This document shows, one piece after another, positions 1 through 10,173 of a stretch of 64,000 nucleotides of DNA. The stretch's first letter is position 1, and the number at the start of each line of letters is the position of its first letter. Source of the DNA: Bacteroidota bacterium (GTDB taxonomy: Bacteria > Bacteroidota > Bacteroidia > Chitinophagales > Chitinophagaceae); the NCBI GenBank assembly GCA_029573235.1, contig JAKQGX010000012.1:1-64000 (forward strand). The letters are read 5' to 3'. The notes under the pieces are model-generated. The model had not been told where the DNA came from and did not search any database. It saw only the letters and a list, made by a program, of their open reading frames with translations. The translations under genes and the position numbers were made by a program.

Positions 1-3000
1 TACCGAAAACCGTGTGTACAACAACCTCATCAGTAACTTTAACGGAAATAGCGGTGCTTATGGTATATATATGCCGAGCGCTACCAATGTACAGGTGTAC
101 AACAATACGGTTTCGATAGATAATACAGCCGCTACTGCTACGGGTACAATATATGGCTTGTATAGCACCGGTACTACCAATGTAGATGTGAAGAACAATA
201 TCCTCAGTATTACCCAAGGGGGTACCGGTACTAAATACTGTATCTACTTTAGCACTACAACAGGTAAGACCTCTAACTACAACAACCTGTATATGGGCTC
301 TACCGGTGGTACAGCAAACCGTATTGGGTATGCAGCTGGAGCGCAAACTACCTTTGCCAACTGGCAAGCTGTAAACAGCAATGCCTATGACCAACAAGGG
401 GTGAGCATGGATCCGATGTTTTTGTCACCTGCCACCGGCGACCACACACCTATCAATGCCATGATGGATAATTTAGGTACGCCACTAGCTGCTGTTACCA
501 ATGATATCAATGGTGCTGCCAGAAATGCTACCACGCCGGATATCGGCGCTTATGAATTTGCGGTTCCTCCATGTGTAGGCACCCCTTCTAGTGCGGGTAC
601 GGCTACCGCCAGTGTGGACTCCACCTGTATCGGCGGTCCGGTTAAACTAACTTTGACAGGATTCCCTATAGCATCCGGTATCGGTATCCAATGGGAAGAA
701 TCGTATGGTGCTAATATTTGGAACCCCATTATAGGAGCTACTACCGCTACCTATACTACGGCACTTATCTCCTCTGTGAGCTATCGCGCGGCAGTGAGTT
801 GTAATTTTGGTACGGCGGTTTATTCCAATGTGGTGAATGTGTCGCAACAAGCTATGGTTGCTTGTTACTGTTCACCATTTACCGGACAAACCTTGCACAC
901 CAACTCGGCAAACTATATCACCAATGTATCGATAGCCGGTACATCGCTGAATAACCCAACCAGTGCTGTGGGTCCGGGTGGATATACCAGAAACTATCCG
1001 ATTACAGCCACTACATCCGATACCCTGACACAAATGGTAAACTATACCCTTACTACGGCTCTTTCTTCTACCTCATATGATGCCATTGCATGGATTGATT
1101 ACGACCATAATGGCACCTTTGATATGGGTGAAGACATTGCCATTACAGGTGGGGTAGGTACTATCAACATTCCTATTACTTCCTATACCGGATATACGGG
1201 CATGCGCATCAGAGCCTCATCAAATACGACAACTTATACGTCTATAGATGCTTGTTTGAATGCGGCTACCGGTTATGAAACGGAAGACTATGTGATTTAC
1301 ATTGCTCCCAATATCCCTTGCTCCGGCACACCCTCTACTGCAGGTACCGCTTCTGTGAATAATGATACCCTTTGTGTGATGGGAGATGTGAAGCTAAGCT
1401 TGGTTAACTATCCGGTGATATTAGGCATTGGGCTCAACTGGCAATGGTCTCCTGCGGGTGCCAATACCTTCACCGATATTCCGGGAGCTACTACCGATAC
1501 CTTTACGGTACTAGGATTAAACGCTTCTATGGATTTCCGTGCTCGTGTAACCTGTACGAATCCCGGTGGTGGAACCATTTACTCTAATGTAAATACAGTA
1601 ACGGTTATCAATCCTCAATTGTTGAGTACGATACCCGGTGCTCGTTGTGGTACCGGCGAAGTGGCTTTGTTTGCTAAAGCTGCACCCGGACAACAAGTAA
1701 ACTGGTATGCTGCTCCAACCGGTGGTGCTATCTTGTCAACCGGTAATGTATTTATTACACCGTCTATCAGTACTACTACTTCCTATTATGCGGCGGCTAG
1801 CACAGGCGGTGGGCAACCGGTTACGGCTCCTATGCCTACTTATGGCTCTAATTACTCCGGCAATGTGAGAGGTTTTTGGTTTACAGCTCCGGCAAACTTT
1901 ACCATTACATCACTTACCTCACAGGCTACTACACTGGGCAACCAAAGCATAGCCGTAGTGAAGTTTACAGGTAATGTACCACCTCCTTCATACTCTACTG
2001 TTACGAATGCGTTTACTACCCTTTACTTAACACAAAACAACCCGGCGGTAGGGCCTATTGCAGTAAATATTCCTATCAGCGCGGGTGAAGTAATCGGTAT
2101 TATGGCACAAACCGGAGGTGCTTGTTCCTATGGTACTCCTGCGGGCACTTATACCAGCACTATAGCCGGGCTTCCTGTGACCTTAACTCGCATGGGAATG
2201 CAATATTCATTAAATACCACAGCACCGATGGATCTTTGGCAAGAAGTGACTGGCTCTGTGGGCACCGTTGCTATGACCTATGTAACCGGTTGTGAAGGCA
2301 CCCGTACCCAAGTAGATGCGACTATCAATCCATCCGGTACTGGCAACTTATCTACAGGTGGAACCGTGGTGGGCAACCTACAAGCAAACAATACTACTGT
2401 GAGCTACACTACTTGTAATGATACGGTAGCGGTAATTAACTCCGGTACTACCAATATGGGGGCTACAGCTGCAGTAGTAGCTACACCGCCTACGGTACAA
2501 ACCTTTGGAGGTTTACCATTCGTACCACGTGCCTACGATATCGACCCGACAACCAATGGTCCTGCTACCGTAACCTTGTATGCGTTGCAATCTGAGTTTA
2601 CCGCTTACAACAGCTATGTAACCAGCAACAGCCTTAGCTTACCCTTGTTACCCACCGGTCCGAGCGATGCTACCGGCATCTCACATATTGTCATCACACA
2701 ATACCATGGTGATGCCACTGCCGGCACACAAGGTCCATTCGGATTGTACAGCAATGCCAACGTAGAGCTCATTCCGAACAGTGCTATCACCGTTACTCCG
2801 GTGGGCACTACGTATTGGAAAATGACCTTCCCTGTGAGTGGCTTCTCCGGCTTCTTCATCCACAGTGGTTCTTCACCATTGGATATCAAGCTAGCCTCTA
2901 TAGCTGCTGCCAACTATGGCAGTCGCAATCGAGTAGATTGGACCAGCGCTGATGAAAGCCATACGGCTTATTATGAAATAGAGCGCAGTGCCGATGCCAA

Positions 3001-3409
3001 AGTATTTGCAGCGGTGGGTCGTCAAACAGCCAAAGGCAAAGCGGGCAACTACAGCTATTGGGATGAAGCCCCATTAAACGGCATCAACTACTACCGTTTG
3101 AAAATTTACAACGCCAATGGCAACTACAGCTATAGCGATGTGGTGAAAGCGTTTGTAAGCAGTGGCAATGCCATCATGGTAGAAGCTTATCCGAACCCTG
3201 TAACCGATGTACTGCAAGTAAAAGTAAGCGGTGCACAAGGACAGGATGCACACTTGTTGCTGACGGATATTGCCGGCAAGGTGATTCGCCGTATCGACAT
3301 GAACAGTGTTGCTACCACCCTCTCTATGAGTGGTGTGGCTAACGGAATCTACTTGCTGAAATATGTGGACAACCGCCACCAGCAAACCATCCGCATCACC
3401 AAACAATAA
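1..3409 (+). CDS. Large T9SS-exported surface protein, 5' end outside window (partial)
   Basis: The reading frame is open from base 2 to the TAA at 3407-3409, giving about 1135 residues; the true start lies upstream, and the GTG at 14 is an internal valine. The visible order is: a parallel beta-helix-like Asn/Gly-rich region (about residues 1-190), an Ig-like module starting CVGTP, a CYC...ETEDY module typical of GEVED domains (about 290-430), a second Ig-like module starting CSGTP, another Ig-like stretch around 540-600, a beta-rich region, and a C-terminal type A T9SS sorting domain (AYPNPVTDVLQV, ending in KQ). It would be exported across the outer membrane by the T9SS and anchored or released at the surface; the ligand is unknown. 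The first 580 bases are nearly identical to 5501-6060 of the next gene, so the two are tandem paralogs. A strong terminator follows. Confidence 0.9.
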   Translation, partial: TENRVYNNLISNFNGNSGAYGIYMPSATNVQVYNNTVSIDNTAATATGTIYGLYSTGTTNVDVKNNILSITQGGTGTKYCIYFSTTTGKTSNYNNLYMGSTGGTANRIGYAAGAQTTFANWQAVNSNAYDQQGVSMDPMFLSPATGDHTPINAMMDNLGTPLAAVTNDINGAARNATTPDIGAYEFAVPPCVGTPSSAGTATASVDSTCIGGPVKLTLTGFPIASGIGIQWEESYGANIWNPIIGATTATYTTALISSVSYRAAVSCNFGTAVYSNVVNVSQQAMVACYCSPFTGQTLHTNSANYITNVSIAGTSLNNPTSAVGPGGYTRNYPITATTSDTLTQMVNYTLTTALSSTSYDAIAWIDYDHNGTFDMGEDIAITGGVGTINIPITSYTGYTGMRIRASSNTTTYTSIDACLNAATGYETEDYVIYIAPNIPCSGTPSTAGTASVNNDTLCVMGDVKLSLVNYPVILGIGLNWQWSPAGANTFTDIPGATTDTFTVLGLNASMDFRARVTCTNPGGGTIYSNVNTVTVINPQLLSTIPGARCGTGEVALFAKAAPGQQVNWYAAPTGGAILSTGNVFITPSISTTTSYYAAASTGGGQPVTAPMPTYGSNYSGNVRGFWFTAPANFTITSLTSQATTLGNQSIAVVKFTGNVPPPSYSTVTNAFTTLYLTQNNPAVGPIAVNIPISAGEVIGIMAQTGGACSYGTPAGTYTSTIAGLPVTLTRMGMQYSLNTTAPMDLWQEVTGSVGTVAMTYVTGCEGTRTQVDATINPSGTGNLSTGGTVVGNLQANNTTVSYTTCNDTVAVINSGTTNMGATAAVVATPPTVQTFGGLPFVPRAYDIDPTTNGPATVTLYALQSEFTAYNSYVTSNSLSLPLLPTGPSDATGISHIVITQYHGDATAGTQGPFGLYSNANVELIPNSAITVTPVGTTYWKMTFPVSGFSGFFIHSGSSPLDIKLASIAAANYGSRNRVDWTSADESHTAYYEIERSADAKVFAAVGRQTAKGKAGNYSYWDEAPLNGINYYRLKIYNANGNYSYSDVVKAFVSSGNAIMVEAYPNPVTDVLQVKVSGAQGQDAHLLLTDIAGKVIRRIDMNSVATTLSMSGVANGIYLLKYVDNRHQQTIRITKQ

Positions 3410-3447
3410 ACAAGCCGGTACAACATACCTGCTTTGAATACCCATGC

Positions 3448-3481
3448 AAAAGCCGCCGAAAAATTTCGGCGGCTTTTTTTT
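3448..3481 (+). terminator. Rho-independent terminator after first surface protein gene
   Basis: The arms AGCCGCCGA and TCGGCGGCT flank a short A/T loop and are followed by eight T residues. It lies about 40 bases after the stop codon and separates the two paralogous genes into independent transcripts. Confidence 0.93.
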
Positions 3482-3505
3482 AAAAAAAACAGGGCTCTGT
3501 TCTTG

Positions 3506-3534
3506 TTGTTTTGGGTACATTTATTTTATCTTTA
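3506..3534 (+). promoter_or_regulatory. Possible Bacteroidota promoter for second surface protein gene
   Basis: TTG at 3506-3508, an 18-base spacer and TATCTTTA at 3527-3534 match the TTG/TAnnTTTG pattern at all but the last base. The site lies just past the terminator and about 195 bases before the start codon, so the 5' leader would be long. Nothing else is recognisable between 3535 and 3728. Confidence 0.3.
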
Positions 3535-3728
3535 TTGCTTATCTTTTATAAATTGAATATTGAAGCCATTCCTTTAAAAGAAATGGTGTACTGCTCCCTT
3601 TAATGATGTTGATTTTATCCGACTGAACTTGAACCATGTTATGACGCACGCTAAACTAAATGATCTTGCCCCCTGGGGAGTATGCCGAAAATCCCAACTA
3701 GAGTAGGCTAACGTATAATAAACTAATC

Positions 3729-6700
3729 ATGACAACAAAACTTTTACGAAACATAGGAAGTGCCTTGCTATTACTGGCGCTTACTATAGTGGGGAATAAG
3801 AGTAGTGCCCAATCGACCGTGCAAATCGGGTCGGGAACGAGCACAAATTCCTTTTTCCCTCTCTACACTTGCTACGTGTATAACTACAGCCAGCAAGTGT
3901 ATTGGGCCTCCGAGTTGACTGCAGGAGGAGCCAGCGGACCTTCTTACATCAGTAAGATACGGTTCAATCCCGGTGCAACCATACAACCGTCAACAAACTG
4001 GCAAAACTGGCAGCTTTTCTTAGGCAATACCACTGCTGACGGGTTTGCTACTACCTCCTCATGGATTACCGGTTTGACACAGGTATTCAGCGGTACTATT
4101 GCTACCCCTGTTGCCAACACTTGGTTAGAGTTTACCTTACCTACTCCTTTTTATTGGGATGGTACCAGCAACTTGGTGGTGGGTACGTATGAAAACTCAC
4201 CCGGATATTACTGTACGCAAAACTGGCTTTCTTATTCAGCTACTGCGCCGGTATCGGGCACACGTGGTATCCTCTTCTACAGCGACCCCACAGATCCGTT
4301 CAGTACGCCCAGTTTGCCTACTGCCAACGTTTCCCAAAACACCCTTGCACAAATTCAGTTTGAAATGACCCCTGCCGTAGCTTGTAGCGGTACGCCCAAT
4401 GCGGGTACTGCCGTAGCTCCTGCGCTGATGCAATGCCCTAACACGGCGTTCCCACTATCGCTTTCGGGTTCTACAGCTGCCAGCGGCCTTACGGTGCAAT
4501 GGCAAGAAAGCCTGGGTGGCGGTATCTGGAGTGACATTACAGGTGCTACTACTAAAAACTACACCGTGTTGAGTGGTGCTAGTGCCACTACCTACTATCG
4601 GGCTATACTCACTTGTACCAACAGCAGCCTTGCCGATACTTCTACTGAAGATACGGTAACGGTAGCACCTCTTTTCCCGGGAGGTACTTATACCATCAAT
4701 AGTGCTTTGCCTACCGGTGGTACCAACTACCAAACCTTTACAGATGCTGTAGCTGCCATGCAATGCGGTATTGCCGGTCCGGTAGTGTTTAATGTATCTG
4801 CGGGTACGTACAACGAAAAAATTACCTTACCTGCCACCATCAATGCTACCTCTACCAATACCGTAACCTTTAATGGTAATGGGGCTACATTGGTAGATAG
4901 TAATGCTGCCGGCGGTACCAACTATGCTACCTTGCGTTTGGACGGTGCGGACTACATCACCTTTAAAAACCTAAACATAAAGGCGAATGGACTGACCTAT
5001 GGTTTTGCGGTACATTTATCTAACGGTGCCGACTGGAATACCTTTGACAGTTGTACCATGAGTGCCAAAATAGCATCCACTTCTTCCTTAACCGGTGGTG
5101 TGATCATGAGTGGCTCGCCCATATCGGCTACAACAGCCGGTGCCAATGGTAGCAACAACGTCTTCAGCAACTCTACCATCTCCGGAGGGTACTATGCTAC
5201 GTCGATTTATGGCGATGCCGTAGCCGGCAACCAAAACAACGATATGATTAACTGTATCGTGAAAGATTTCTATTTCTATGGTATTTATTATACCCAAAAT
5301 ACCGGTGCTTTAGTATCTCAGAATATAGTAGAGCGCCCTACCAGAACATCATTGTCTTCGTTTTACGGTATATATGCCGGTACCGGCTGTACCGATATGA
5401 CTATTGAGCGTAATAGAGTAAGAAACCAATTTGGCGGCAACCCAACTTATGCAGGTACTTCTTATAATATCTATGTAAATTCAACGGCTGCTGCTGTAGG
5501 TACCGAAAACCGTGTGTACAACAACCTCATCAGTAATTTTAATGGAAATAGCAGTGCTTATGGTATATATCTACCGAGTGCTACCAATATACAGGTGTAT
5601 AACAATACGGTTTCGATAGATAATACAGCAGCTACTGCCGGTACCATATATGGTTTGTATAGCACCGGTACTACCAATGTAGATGTTAAGAATAACATCC
5701 TCAGTGTGACCCAAGGAGGTACCGGTACTAAATATTGTATCTACTTTAGTAGTAATACGGGTAAGACCTCTAACTACAACAACCTGTATATGGGCTCTAC
5801 CGGTGGTACAGCAAACCGTATTGGGTATGCAGGTACAGCACAAACTACCTTTGCCAACTGGCAAGCTGTAAACAGCAATGCCTATGACCAAAACGGGGTG
5901 AGCATGGATCCGATGTTTGTAGCACCATTATCCGGCAACTACACACCGGGCAATGCAGCGTTTAACGATATGGGTACTCCATTGGCGGCAATCACTACCG
6001 ATATCACCGGTGCTGCCAGAAATGCTACTACACCGGATATCGGCGCTTATGAGTTTTCAGTAGCCGGCTGTACCGGTACTCCTACTGCCGGGATAGCGTA
6101 TGGTCCATCGGGTGGCGCATGTCCTAGTGCTCCATTCACGTTGAATGATTCTGCCTTTACTGTTGGCTCCGGTATCACCTTCCAATGGGAAGAAACACCT
6201 ACCGGTTTGGGGCTGTGGTCGCCAATAACCAATGCTACTATGGCTAGCTATACGGTTACAGGTGGTATTACTGCCGCTATGGATTATCGTTTGATAGTTA
6301 CTTGTACCAACAGTAGCCAAATGGATACTTCTAATGTTATCACCGTGAACGTAAACTCGTTTATGCAATGCTATTGTGCTTCTACGGCTACTTCAGTTGC
6401 CGATGAAGACATTCATAACGTAACCATCGGCACGTTGAATAACAGCTCTACATGTAGTACCGTAGCACCTGGTCCGGGTAGCGTTGCTGCCATGTATTCC
6501 AACTACACTACACTACCCGCTACCAACTTGTACTTAGGACAATTGCAGCCGTTTAGCCTTATTGTAGGTTACTGTGGTAGCTTTGCCTACAGCAATGTGG
6601 CCGGTATCTATATTGATTACAATCATAATGGGCTATTTACAGATCCTGGTGAAAATGTGTTCACTTCTACATACGCTGCCGGTGTGATACCGGGAGGTCG

Positions 6701-9692
6701 TTTGATAAGTGGTAATTTTACTGTTCCGTTGACTGCTGATACGGGTAATACCGTAATGCGTATAGTAGCATCAGAAAGCTCTACCGTTTCTCCTTGTGGT
6801 ACCTATAGTTGGGGTGAAACCGAAGACTACTTGGTAAACATCATCATGCCTGTGGGCTGTACCGGTACTCCTAATGCAGGGGTGGCATATGGTCCGTCAA
6901 TGATTTGTTCGGGTGTGTCCTTTAATTTGAATGACACTGCCAGCACCGTTGCTTCCGGTATTACCTACCAATGGGAAGAATCTCCTGCCGGTATGGGTGT
7001 ATGGTCTCCTATTACCAACGCTACCAATACCACGCATACGCTAACTGCCGGTATCACTGCCGCTACAGATTATCGTTTGGTAGTAACTTGTACTAACAGT
7101 TTCTTAATGGATACGTCCAATGTATTTACCGTAACCTTAGATTCTTTCTACAAGTGTTATTGCTCTCCATTAACCGGGGTAACCTTACACTCTTGTTGCG
7201 GAAACTACATTACGAATGTGGGTATTACAACTACTACGTTAAACAACTCATCCACTACAACGGGTCCTGGTTATTACACCCAGTACTTGCCGAATGTACC
7301 TTCACAAACCGGTACGCTGACCCAAGGGGTACCATACACCTTCAATACAACACTGGCTTATAGTGGTTATGGTGCAGATGCTTGGGTGGACTTGAACAGA
7401 AACGGATTGTATGAATCCACAGAGTATTTCCCATTCAGTGGCACTTCCGGATCATCGCTTACATTATCACAAACCTTAATCATCCCATACACTTCGGATA
7501 CCGGCTTAACCGGCTTGCGTGTGCGCATGTATTACCCACCGGCTTATGGTGCAGCTAATGCCTGCCAAAACTATGGTAGTGGTTATGAAACGGAAGATTA
7601 TGTAGTTAATTTGATGGCAGCTCCTGCATGCTCAGGTACTCCGAATGCCGGTGTGGCATATGGTCCTGCTGCTACATGTCCTGGTACACCGTTGACCCTT
7701 ATGGATAGCGCGGCTACGGTAGGTATGGGTATTACCATGCAATGGGAAGAATCACCATCCGGTATGGGTGTTTGGACTCCTATTACCAATGCTACTACAC
7801 CCAACTATACCATCACCGGTGGTATTACTGCTGCTACAGATTATCGTTTGGTGGTTACTTGTACTAACAGTTCTCAGATGGATACATCCAATGTGTTTAC
7901 GGTTACCATTAATTCGTTCTTGAACTGTTACTGTTCTTCTAGTGCCCAATACACCGGAGATGAAGAGCTATTCAATATGACCATTAGCACGTTAAACAAC
8001 ACTACTACTTGTGCCTCCGTAGGACCTGGTCCGGGTAGTGTGCAAAGTATGTATTCCAACTACACCACCTTGCCGGCAACACCGTTGTCTTTAGGAGTTA
8101 CGCATCCGTTTAGCTTAACGGTAGGTTACTGTGGTAGCTTTGCCTACAGCAATGTGGCAGCTATCTACATCGACTACAACCACAACGGCTTGTTTACCGA
8201 CTTAGGTGAAAATGTATATATTTCTACATACGGTGCCGGTACCGTTGCTGCGGGTCGTGTGTTGACAGGCAATATCACGGTTCCATTGACTGCCGATACC
8301 GGTATTACCCGTATGCGTGTAATTGCAGTAGAAGGAAGCTTAGTAAACCCATGTGGTACCTATGGCTGGGGTGAAACTGAAGACTATTATGTGAACATCT
8401 CGGCTCCGGTTACCTGTAGTGGTACTCCGAATGCCGGTGTAGCATATGGTCCATCTTCTACTTGTGCGAACACTGCTTTCACGCTCACTGATACCGCCAG
8501 TACATTAGGTATGGGTATTACTTACCAATGGGAAGACTCATCATCGCTTGGTACATGGACACCTATTACCAATGCTACCAATACTTCTTATACCGTAGCA
8601 TCGGGTATTTCAGTTGCTACCAGCTATCGCTTGGTGGTTACTTGTACCAATAGTTCTCAGATGGATACGTCCAACGTTGTGAGCTTAAGCATTCTGCCTG
8701 CTGCTCAGTGTTATTGCCTACCGGGCGTTACCAATGCCGGTGCCAGTGATGACATCACAAATGTAACCTTCGCCGGTATCAACAATACCACATCATACGC
8801 TTCCTCACCGGGTGTGAATGGGTATAACAACTATACCGCTTTAACACCGGCACAAGTGAACCGTGGTAATACTTCGGATACCCTGAGTATGAGCATCAAC
8901 TATGGCGGTACCGAACACGGTGCTGTATGGGCCGACTGGGATCAAAACGGTGTTTTTGATACCTCTGAATTCACATATATGGGTAGCGGCAATGCATCAC
9001 CCATTCAGTTGAAGCAAGCGATTCCGGTGCCACTTACGGCAGCTATAGGTATCACTCGTATGCGTGTTCGTTCTAAATACAGTGCAGCCCATGCTAATAC
9101 TGATGCATGTGCCGGATATACCTATGGTGAAACCGAAGACTATTCTGTAAACGTAGGATACCCACTTTCCATTGCCTTAAAAGATATCAGTGCTATCAAC
9201 ATGGGAGCTAAAAACCGTGTTGACTGGAATACGGAATCTGAAATGCAAGGAGATGTGTTCGAACTGCAACGCAGCTTGGATGGTAGAGTGTTTGAAACGA
9301 TTTATGTAACCCCTGCGAAAGGCGCTGCTAGCCGTTACAGCTATGTGGACAATAGTCCTTTCCAAGGTGTGAACTACTATCGTCTGAACATGAAACAATC
9401 GAACGGAAGCAATGCTTACTCTAAAACAGTAACGGCAACCGTAACCGATAAGGTGTTTGCAATGCAAGCCTATCCGAACCCTGTGAGTCATGTATTGACA
9501 GTGGCTATCAGTGGTGCACAAGCCGATGATGCGATGGTACAAATTACCGACCTAACCGGTAAAGTATTACGCAGCGTGGCTATGCACAGTGCTACTGCTA
9601 CGATAGATATGAGTGGCATTGCCAGCGGTGTTTACTTAGTAAAATATGTAGATGCCAACCGCACACAAACTATCCGTGTGACCAAACAATAA
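3729..9692 (+). CDS. Giant T9SS-exported surface protein with beta-helix, Ig-like and GEVED repeats
   Basis: A 1987-residue exported protein. Residues 1-28 form a signal peptide ending in SSAQ. An N-terminal beta-rich region is followed by a first Ig-like module (CSGTPNAG, about 219), a right-handed beta-helix-like region (about 330-770), then four repeats, each an Ig-like module (C-S/T-GTP-x-AG, QWEE, VTCTNSS) plus a GEVED-type module (CYC at the start, ETEDY at the end; starts near 880, 1143, 1401 and 1661). The tail is a type A T9SS sorting domain (AYPNPVSHVLTV near 1914, ending KQ). This is an adhesin-like architecture; the ligand is unknown. Some repeat blocks are almost identical at the nucleotide level (around 6568 and 8128), as is the beta-helix end shared with the upstream paralog, which suggests recent duplication or gene conversion. 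Own terminator follows. Confidence 0.92.
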   Translation: MTTKLLRNIGSALLLLALTIVGNKSSAQSTVQIGSGTSTNSFFPLYTCYVYNYSQQVYWASELTAGGASGPSYISKIRFNPGATIQPSTNWQNWQLFLGNTTADGFATTSSWITGLTQVFSGTIATPVANTWLEFTLPTPFYWDGTSNLVVGTYENSPGYYCTQNWLSYSATAPVSGTRGILFYSDPTDPFSTPSLPTANVSQNTLAQIQFEMTPAVACSGTPNAGTAVAPALMQCPNTAFPLSLSGSTAASGLTVQWQESLGGGIWSDITGATTKNYTVLSGASATTYYRAILTCTNSSLADTSTEDTVTVAPLFPGGTYTINSALPTGGTNYQTFTDAVAAMQCGIAGPVVFNVSAGTYNEKITLPATINATSTNTVTFNGNGATLVDSNAAGGTNYATLRLDGADYITFKNLNIKANGLTYGFAVHLSNGADWNTFDSCTMSAKIASTSSLTGGVIMSGSPISATTAGANGSNNVFSNSTISGGYYATSIYGDAVAGNQNNDMINCIVKDFYFYGIYYTQNTGALVSQNIVERPTRTSLSSFYGIYAGTGCTDMTIERNRVRNQFGGNPTYAGTSYNIYVNSTAAAVGTENRVYNNLISNFNGNSSAYGIYLPSATNIQVYNNTVSIDNTAATAGTIYGLYSTGTTNVDVKNNILSVTQGGTGTKYCIYFSSNTGKTSNYNNLYMGSTGGTANRIGYAGTAQTTFANWQAVNSNAYDQNGVSMDPMFVAPLSGNYTPGNAAFNDMGTPLAAITTDITGAARNATTPDIGAYEFSVAGCTGTPTAGIAYGPSGGACPSAPFTLNDSAFTVGSGITFQWEETPTGLGLWSPITNATMASYTVTGGITAAMDYRLIVTCTNSSQMDTSNVITVNVNSFMQCYCASTATSVADEDIHNVTIGTLNNSSTCSTVAPGPGSVAAMYSNYTTLPATNLYLGQLQPFSLIVGYCGSFAYSNVAGIYIDYNHNGLFTDPGENVFTSTYAAGVIPGGRLISGNFTVPLTADTGNTVMRIVASESSTVSPCGTYSWGETEDYLVNIIMPVGCTGTPNAGVAYGPSMICSGVSFNLNDTASTVASGITYQWEESPAGMGVWSPITNATNTTHTLTAGITAATDYRLVVTCTNSFLMDTSNVFTVTLDSFYKCYCSPLTGVTLHSCCGNYITNVGITTTTLNNSSTTTGPGYYTQYLPNVPSQTGTLTQGVPYTFNTTLAYSGYGADAWVDLNRNGLYESTEYFPFSGTSGSSLTLSQTLIIPYTSDTGLTGLRVRMYYPPAYGAANACQNYGSGYETEDYVVNLMAAPACSGTPNAGVAYGPAATCPGTPLTLMDSAATVGMGITMQWEESPSGMGVWTPITNATTPNYTITGGITAATDYRLVVTCTNSSQMDTSNVFTVTINSFLNCYCSSSAQYTGDEELFNMTISTLNNTTTCASVGPGPGSVQSMYSNYTTLPATPLSLGVTHPFSLTVGYCGSFAYSNVAAIYIDYNHNGLFTDLGENVYISTYGAGTVAAGRVLTGNITVPLTADTGITRMRVIAVEGSLVNPCGTYGWGETEDYYVNISAPVTCSGTPNAGVAYGPSSTCANTAFTLTDTASTLGMGITYQWEDSSSLGTWTPITNATNTSYTVASGISVATSYRLVVTCTNSSQMDTSNVVSLSILPAAQCYCLPGVTNAGASDDITNVTFAGINNTTSYASSPGVNGYNNYTALTPAQVNRGNTSDTLSMSINYGGTEHGAVWADWDQNGVFDTSEFTYMGSGNASPIQLKQAIPVPLTAAIGITRMRVRSKYSAAHANTDACAGYTYGETEDYSVNVGYPLSIALKDISAINMGAKNRVDWNTESEMQGDVFELQRSLDGRVFETIYVTPAKGAASRYSYVDNSPFQGVNYYRLNMKQSNGSNAYSKTVTATVTDKVFAMQAYPNPVSHVLTVAISGAQADDAMVQITDLTGKVLRSVAMHSATATIDMSGIASGVYLVKYVDANRTQTIRVTKQ

Positions 9693-9712
9693 GCTAACAG
9701 AGTAGCAATAAT

Positions 9713-9744
9713 AAAAACAGGAGTAGTAATGCTCCTGTTTTTTT
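9713..9744 (+). terminator. Rho-independent terminator after giant surface protein
   Basis: AAAAACAGGAG and CTCCTGTTTTT arms around an eight-base loop are followed by a T run, about 20 bases after the stop codon. Confidence 0.92.
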
Positions 9745-10107
9745 GTATGCACGCCTCTGAAAAAAGCATATACCAATTCCACAAATAGGGTACAAGTAAT
9801 TCCTCAAAAAATCACTTTCATTTTTAGGATGGTGCAAATAGGTGGCCAGTATATTTCTTGTGACAGTTAACCACGATATTTAAGAAGTTCATAATTGACT
9901 ACTGTATCCTTGTTATTTCCGAAAATTATCTTCACAAAATTGTTGCTAAACTGATACTATCTGCTAAAACGTAATAAGTGAAAAAATAGGCATCAAACGA
10001 ATATCCGAAGTATCATTACAGGGCTACTGCTATAGAAATATTTTGATAAATTTTCATAACGCTCATTTTTCTACCTAAATTCATCGAACATGTGATAAAC
10101 AAATAAG
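9745..10107. other. AT-rich intergenic spacer between convergent genes
   Basis: About 360 bases between two convergent transcription units. No supported reading frame, promoter motif, RNA gene or repeat was found here on either strand. Confidence 0.6.
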
Positions 10108-10137
10108 AAATGGATAGCTGAAACACTATCCATTTTT
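10108..10137. terminator. Stem-loop terminator, probably bidirectional
   Basis: AAATGGATAG and CTATCCATTT form a 10-bp stem with an eight-base loop. A T run follows on the plus strand; the minus-strand T tract is weaker. It sits about 36 bases past the stop of the minus-strand cupredoxin gene and probably ends the nine-gene block. Confidence 0.6.
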
Positions 10138-10173
10138 GCATGTTGATACGTTGATAATTGACGTAAATAAGAA

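Noticed and set aside
3074-3520. 148-codon minus-strand open frame overlapping the end of the first surface gene.
   Set aside because: It is antisense to a strongly supported coding region and runs through the terminator; no recognisable protein features.
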